Source: Fidelibacterota bacterium (GTDB taxonomy: Bacteria > Fidelibacterota > Marinisomatia > Marinisomatales > TCS55). From it: DNA of 64,000 nt. The first letter of the stretch is position 1, and every line of letters starts with the position of its first letter. The stretch is from contig JAPYRG010000012.1 in assembly GCA_029936965.1 (NCBI GenBank), positions 1 through 64,000 of the forward strand, read 5' to 3'. A program made the position numbers and the translations under genes. Shown in pieces: positions 61,210 to 64,000 of the stretch. The notes under the pieces were generated by a model. It was given only the letters and a program-made list of their open reading frames with translations. It was not told the DNA's origin and searched no databases.

Positions 61210-62970
61210 TTATTTTAATAAGAAAGCTTTTTGTGAATATCGTCGCAATGGAGTTTCAATTTGAATTATATACATTCCAGATGAAAATCTTGATCCATCC
61301 CATGTAATAGAATGGTAACCAGGGCGTAAAGCATGATCTTCTAGTAAAACATCTACTAATTCTCCAGTAATATTATACACTATAACTCTAGTATGCATTT
61401 CATAAGGAATTGAAAATGGTACGGTAACTGTAGGATTAAAAGGATTTGGATAAATACTGCTAAAGTTTACTTCATTGGATAATTCCAACTTTTCAAATAT
61501 TGGATCTCCATATTTGATTAATGTATTTATAGATTTACCAAAATTATTAGATACTATAATATTTTCAGGGTCTCTTAATAGATTGCCATGTAAAATTAAT
61601 GATATTTCTTTTACAGGTTTATGGCCAGTCAGATCTACACCAATAACTCTAATTTTATCACCAATTTTTCTTTTATCAAATAACCACCCGTTTGGTAACT
61701 TATTGTTTTCAATTAATTCATGATTTTCACTATCGATTGGAATATCTATTTGAAATCCACTAATATGATCATCGCTAATAAATTTAATCGAAGATGATCC
61801 TGGTAAGTCATTAATCAAAAGATTTGCAGTACTGATATTTGTACTTCTACCATCATCATTTTGACCAAGTATTTCAAAAATTAATAAGAAAATATCCAAG
61901 GTATTAAATACAGAATCTTGGTTAAAATCTGCTGATTCAATGCTACAACCAGTATAATCGTCATTATTATAATCATCATCTAAAATTCGATCAACGAGAA
62001 AAAAGACATCATAAAGATCAATTATAGGCTCATTATTAGCAATATCACCATTTAGGTTACCGATTACATAAATATTGAGGTTATCACATGGATCACAGGC
62101 GTCCCCCATTCCATCATCATCTATATCTTCTTGTTGAGGGTTGTATGCTTCCATACAATTATCTTCATCATTAAGCACTCCATCCTCATCCATATCCACA
62201 TTCATATCATTTGTTCGAGCCCACTCTGCCTGTAACACCTCTTTTGTTGAATAATTTTGTACGAAGACAATTATATTAAGATTGGATATATTCCAAAGGA
62301 TATTTGTATTATTATTCGGCCAAGGACTTGGCATAATCCAATTAAATTCTTGTGTATAGTCTGTTGCTCCATCGAGATTAAGACTTTGTCCACTTGAATT
62401 TGTCAGAAACTCTATAAATACATTTTGAAAATTATCATATGCAGAAGGACTATTATAATACACAGAGTCTATAGATGTCATAACAAATAAACGTAAATCA
62501 GAACTAGTCTGATTTGTCTCACTAGAGACAGTTACAGATATTTGCAATCCTCCATCTATCATACCACCATTTAGACTGATAGATATGGGTGTATAGGATC
62601 CTATATTTGATAAACCACTACTTCTCCAACTACTTGCGCCCCCTACAAGAGTAGCTCCATTTCCAAAGCCAGCTGGAATACCTGTAACATCATAATAACT
62701 TCTTCTAGCCTCTTGATCAGAAGTATTTGCTAAATAAAAAGGATCTGTAGGCGATGGCCAACTCATCGCATACTTAATTCTAGACCAATTTGCTACATTT
62801 TCATCACCAACATAATTTGAATTATTTGGAGCAAAATAAGCATCAAAGGCAGCATCCTGCGGCCCACAGCTTGGTCAGGTTTCATTCGTCATGATCTCAG
62901 TAAGAGCCTTTTTCTCAGCTCCATATAATCCAAATGAGAAAATCATGATAAAGATGAAATATTTTTTCAT
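61210..62970 (-). CDS. Exported thioredoxin-fold protein with C-terminal sorting domain; candidate selenoprotein (in-frame TGA)
   Basis: 586 residues if the TGA at 62875-62877 is read through. The order is a signal peptide (1-18, M-K-K-Y-F...G-A), then T-N-E-T-U-P-S-C-G-P with U32 and Cys35, I-K-Y-A-M-S-W-P-S-P-T-D-P-F-Y near 65-79, and a cis-proline in T-G-I-P near Pro99; this is an Omp28-like thioredoxin-type domain. A beta region, thrombospondin-3-type calcium repeats (about 257-295), two dockerin-like loops (about 305-370), and a FlgD-like/type IX sorting domain (about 500-586, Y-P-N-P-F-N-P) follow. The TGA takes the place of the nucleophilic cysteine of CxxC, and a SECIS-like hairpin follows. 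If read as stop, a frame starting at 62766 would lack the signal peptide. Confidence 0.85.
62849..62877 (-). promoter_or_regulatory. In-frame TGA and candidate bacterial SECIS hairpin
   Basis: Fourteen bases after the TGA, the RNA can form GCAG-GATG-CTGC (62849-62860), a 4-bp stem with a G-led tetraloop. In E. coli fdhF, as I remember it, the corresponding elements lie at the same distance (14 bases, TGCA-GGTC-TGCA). Further lower pairing (CAAG with CTTTG) is possible. Such a hairpin recruits SelB with Sec-tRNA. Not proven, because short hairpins are common. Confidence 0.6.
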
Positions 62971-63014
62971 AAAGTACACTTTTGATTAATCATTGTAAAT
63001 TAAATATAAACAAG

Positions 63015-64000
63015 CTAAAAAATAGTTGAAAGCCCTACTTTAAATCCATCATCAAATGGCTCAATTATACGACATACTCCATTTGCGCATAACAAACCTC
63101 CTTTTAAAGATCCATATAATAATGAAAATCGCATAGTAGAAGTTAAATGATAAACAAACTCTACATTTACCCAGTTTTTTTCCTGGTTAATGCCTAAAAG
63201 TTTTTCAAGAGGATTTACAACTGAATTGTTTTCTAAAAATGATTCTTTTACTGATGTCTTATCTGATGTTAAGGTAAGTGACCATTTTGGTGATTTACTA
63301 ACAGTAAAACTAATAAATGTATTCTTTTCTTGATCAAGGCGTTTACCATCATCATCAAGAAAAATGCTCATTAAACTATCGGCAATAATCTGATTATTCT
63401 TTTCTTCATACCACCGATAACCTTTCTTTAACCATTGTAGTTCTATTTTTGATTCTATACTCCAACCGTTTCCAAATGAATAACTCAAGTTTAGTGGAAC
63501 CGTTTTTGCGCTGGAAATACTATATGTTAGAGATTGACTAGTATCTGTAACAGTATTCTGAAGTAAATCAACAATATCTTTCATATCAGCATAACCTAAT
63601 TTGATAAATAGATTGTTTTGTAAAGTATGAAATGTTAATTCAGTGTAAAATTCTTTAAATGGCATTGCAACAGGATTAAAACTAGGGAAAGAAGACAGTT
63701 TTTGATCTTTTTTCCACATATAATTCTCATCCATTGCCCAGGAATGAGTTCTGTTTGATTGTGAAAATATTGATAAAAACTCAATATTTTCGGAAAATGA
63801 TCCAATCAATTCAGCTTTATAACCAACTTCATTATTAAAATCCGTTTGGTGAGATATGCGATTCATAAGAATATTTTCATGAATATAAACTGCAACAGGT
63901 GGATTCTGGTAGGGCTGATTGTGTCCATAATAGTCGACTATATTAAAACGTGAAATAGGATCTATTGTTGCATATCTATAATTAATATATTCAAGATTTA
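63015..64000 (-). CDS. Outer-membrane-type protein, DUF6029-like, C-terminal part (runs off right edge)
   Basis: The last 328 codons or so of a gene that begins beyond base 64000; the frame is open through the edge. The sequence is rich in amphipathic beta strands with aromatic girdles (F-I-K-L-G-Y-A-D-M, L-N-L-S-Y-S-F-G-N-G-W-S-I-E) and ends with G-G-L-L-C-A-N-G-V-C-R-I-I, then V-G-L-S-T-I-F, a C-terminal aromatic as in beta barrels. I recall DUF6029 proteins with a similar C...G-V-C-R motif next to Omp28-like genes in Bacteroidota, which would match its neighbour here. Function unknown. Confidence 0.7.
   Translation of the reverse strand, partial: NLEYINYRYATIDPISRFNIVDYYGHNQPYQNPPVAVYIHENILMNRISHQTDFNNEVGYKAELIGSFSENIEFLSIFSQSNRTHSWAMDENYMWKKDQKLSSFPSFNPVAMPFKEFYTELTFHTLQNNLFIKLGYADMKDIVDLLQNTVTDTSQSLTYSISSAKTVPLNLSYSFGNGWSIESKIELQWLKKGYRWYEEKNNQIIADSLMSIFLDDDGKRLDQEKNTFISFTVSKSPKWSLTLTSDKTSVKESFLENNSVVNPLEKLLGINQEKNWVNVEFVYHLTSTMRFSLLYGSLKGGLLCANGVCRIIEPFDDGFKVGLSTIF

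Noticed and set aside
62766-62970. TGA at 62875 as a simple stop or a sequencing frameshift
   Set aside because: The frame is the same on both sides, so it is not a frameshift. A plain stop would leave a 31-residue fragment and an unexported remainder. A nonsense mutation remains possible and is stated as such.

Overview
The window is about 64 kb of AT-rich chromosome. It reads as the genome of a diderm (Gram-negative type) bacterium of the FCB group. My best guess is Candidatus Marinimicrobia (SAR406 lineage). The reasons are a C-terminal secretion/sorting domain of the type IX (por) kind, thrombospondin-3 and dockerin-like calcium repeats, GWxTD and DUF5683-like proteins, a TPR lipoprotein starting C-A-Y-F-N-T-F-Y, heptose (LPS core) kinase, many lipobox signal peptides, and Shine-Dalgarno sites that are present but not universal. 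This placement is inference; no rRNA gene is present. TGA, TAA and TAG all serve as stops, so the genetic code is standard. Almost everything is on the minus strand. The exceptions are two short plus-strand blocks (26.3-28.1 kb and 50.3-52.5 kb) and one tRNA.

Layout. 0-2.5 kb: envelope proteins and folD. 2.5-9.3 kb: a translation operon transcribed thrS-infC-rpmI-rplT-pheS-pheT-zapA-folD, with infC starting at a non-canonical ATC inside the end of thrS. 9.4-15.5 kb: tRNA-Val, a C-terminal processing protease, tmk, rsmI and a lysine-degradation pair (lysine 6-aminotransferase plus ALDH7). 15.6-23 kb: a tight seven-gene cluster behind cdsA. It holds a GlmL/MutL-type ASKHA ATPase, a barrel-sandwich/KOW protein, a small linker protein, a DUF6754-type membrane protein and three further membrane proteins. 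No mutase subunits are nearby, so it looks like an uncharacterised membrane-associated machine. 23-31 kb: RlpA, a flavin dehydrogenase-like protein, a TPR lipoprotein and several small proteins. 31.2-42.8 kb: tRNA-Pro, a MerR-type regulator, a eukaryote-type alanine aminotransferase and the classic rimP-nusA-infB-rbfA-truB-ribF-rpsO-pnp operon. 42.8-50.2 kb: tRNA-Arg, gpsA, an acyl-CoA synthetase, tRNA-Leu, four unknown small envelope proteins, lepB and rnhB. 50.3-60.3 kb: an alanine symporter, an inositol monophosphatase-like enzyme, a beta-propeller/GWxTD pair, heptose kinase, an orphan ABC ATPase, trxB-trxA, tyrS and smpB. 60.4-64 kb: an orphan 127-residue protein, a three-tRNA array, a secreted thioredoxin-fold protein and a partial outer-membrane-type protein.

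The most striking observation is at 61210-62970. A secreted, thioredoxin-like protein with a C-terminal sorting domain has an in-frame TGA exactly where the first cysteine of its CxxC motif should be (U-P-S-C). Twelve bases forming a 4-bp stem with a G-led tetraloop follow at the distance expected of a bacterial SECIS element. I read it as a candidate exported selenoprotein of a type I do not know to be described. The second most interesting item is the GlmL/DUF6754 cluster.
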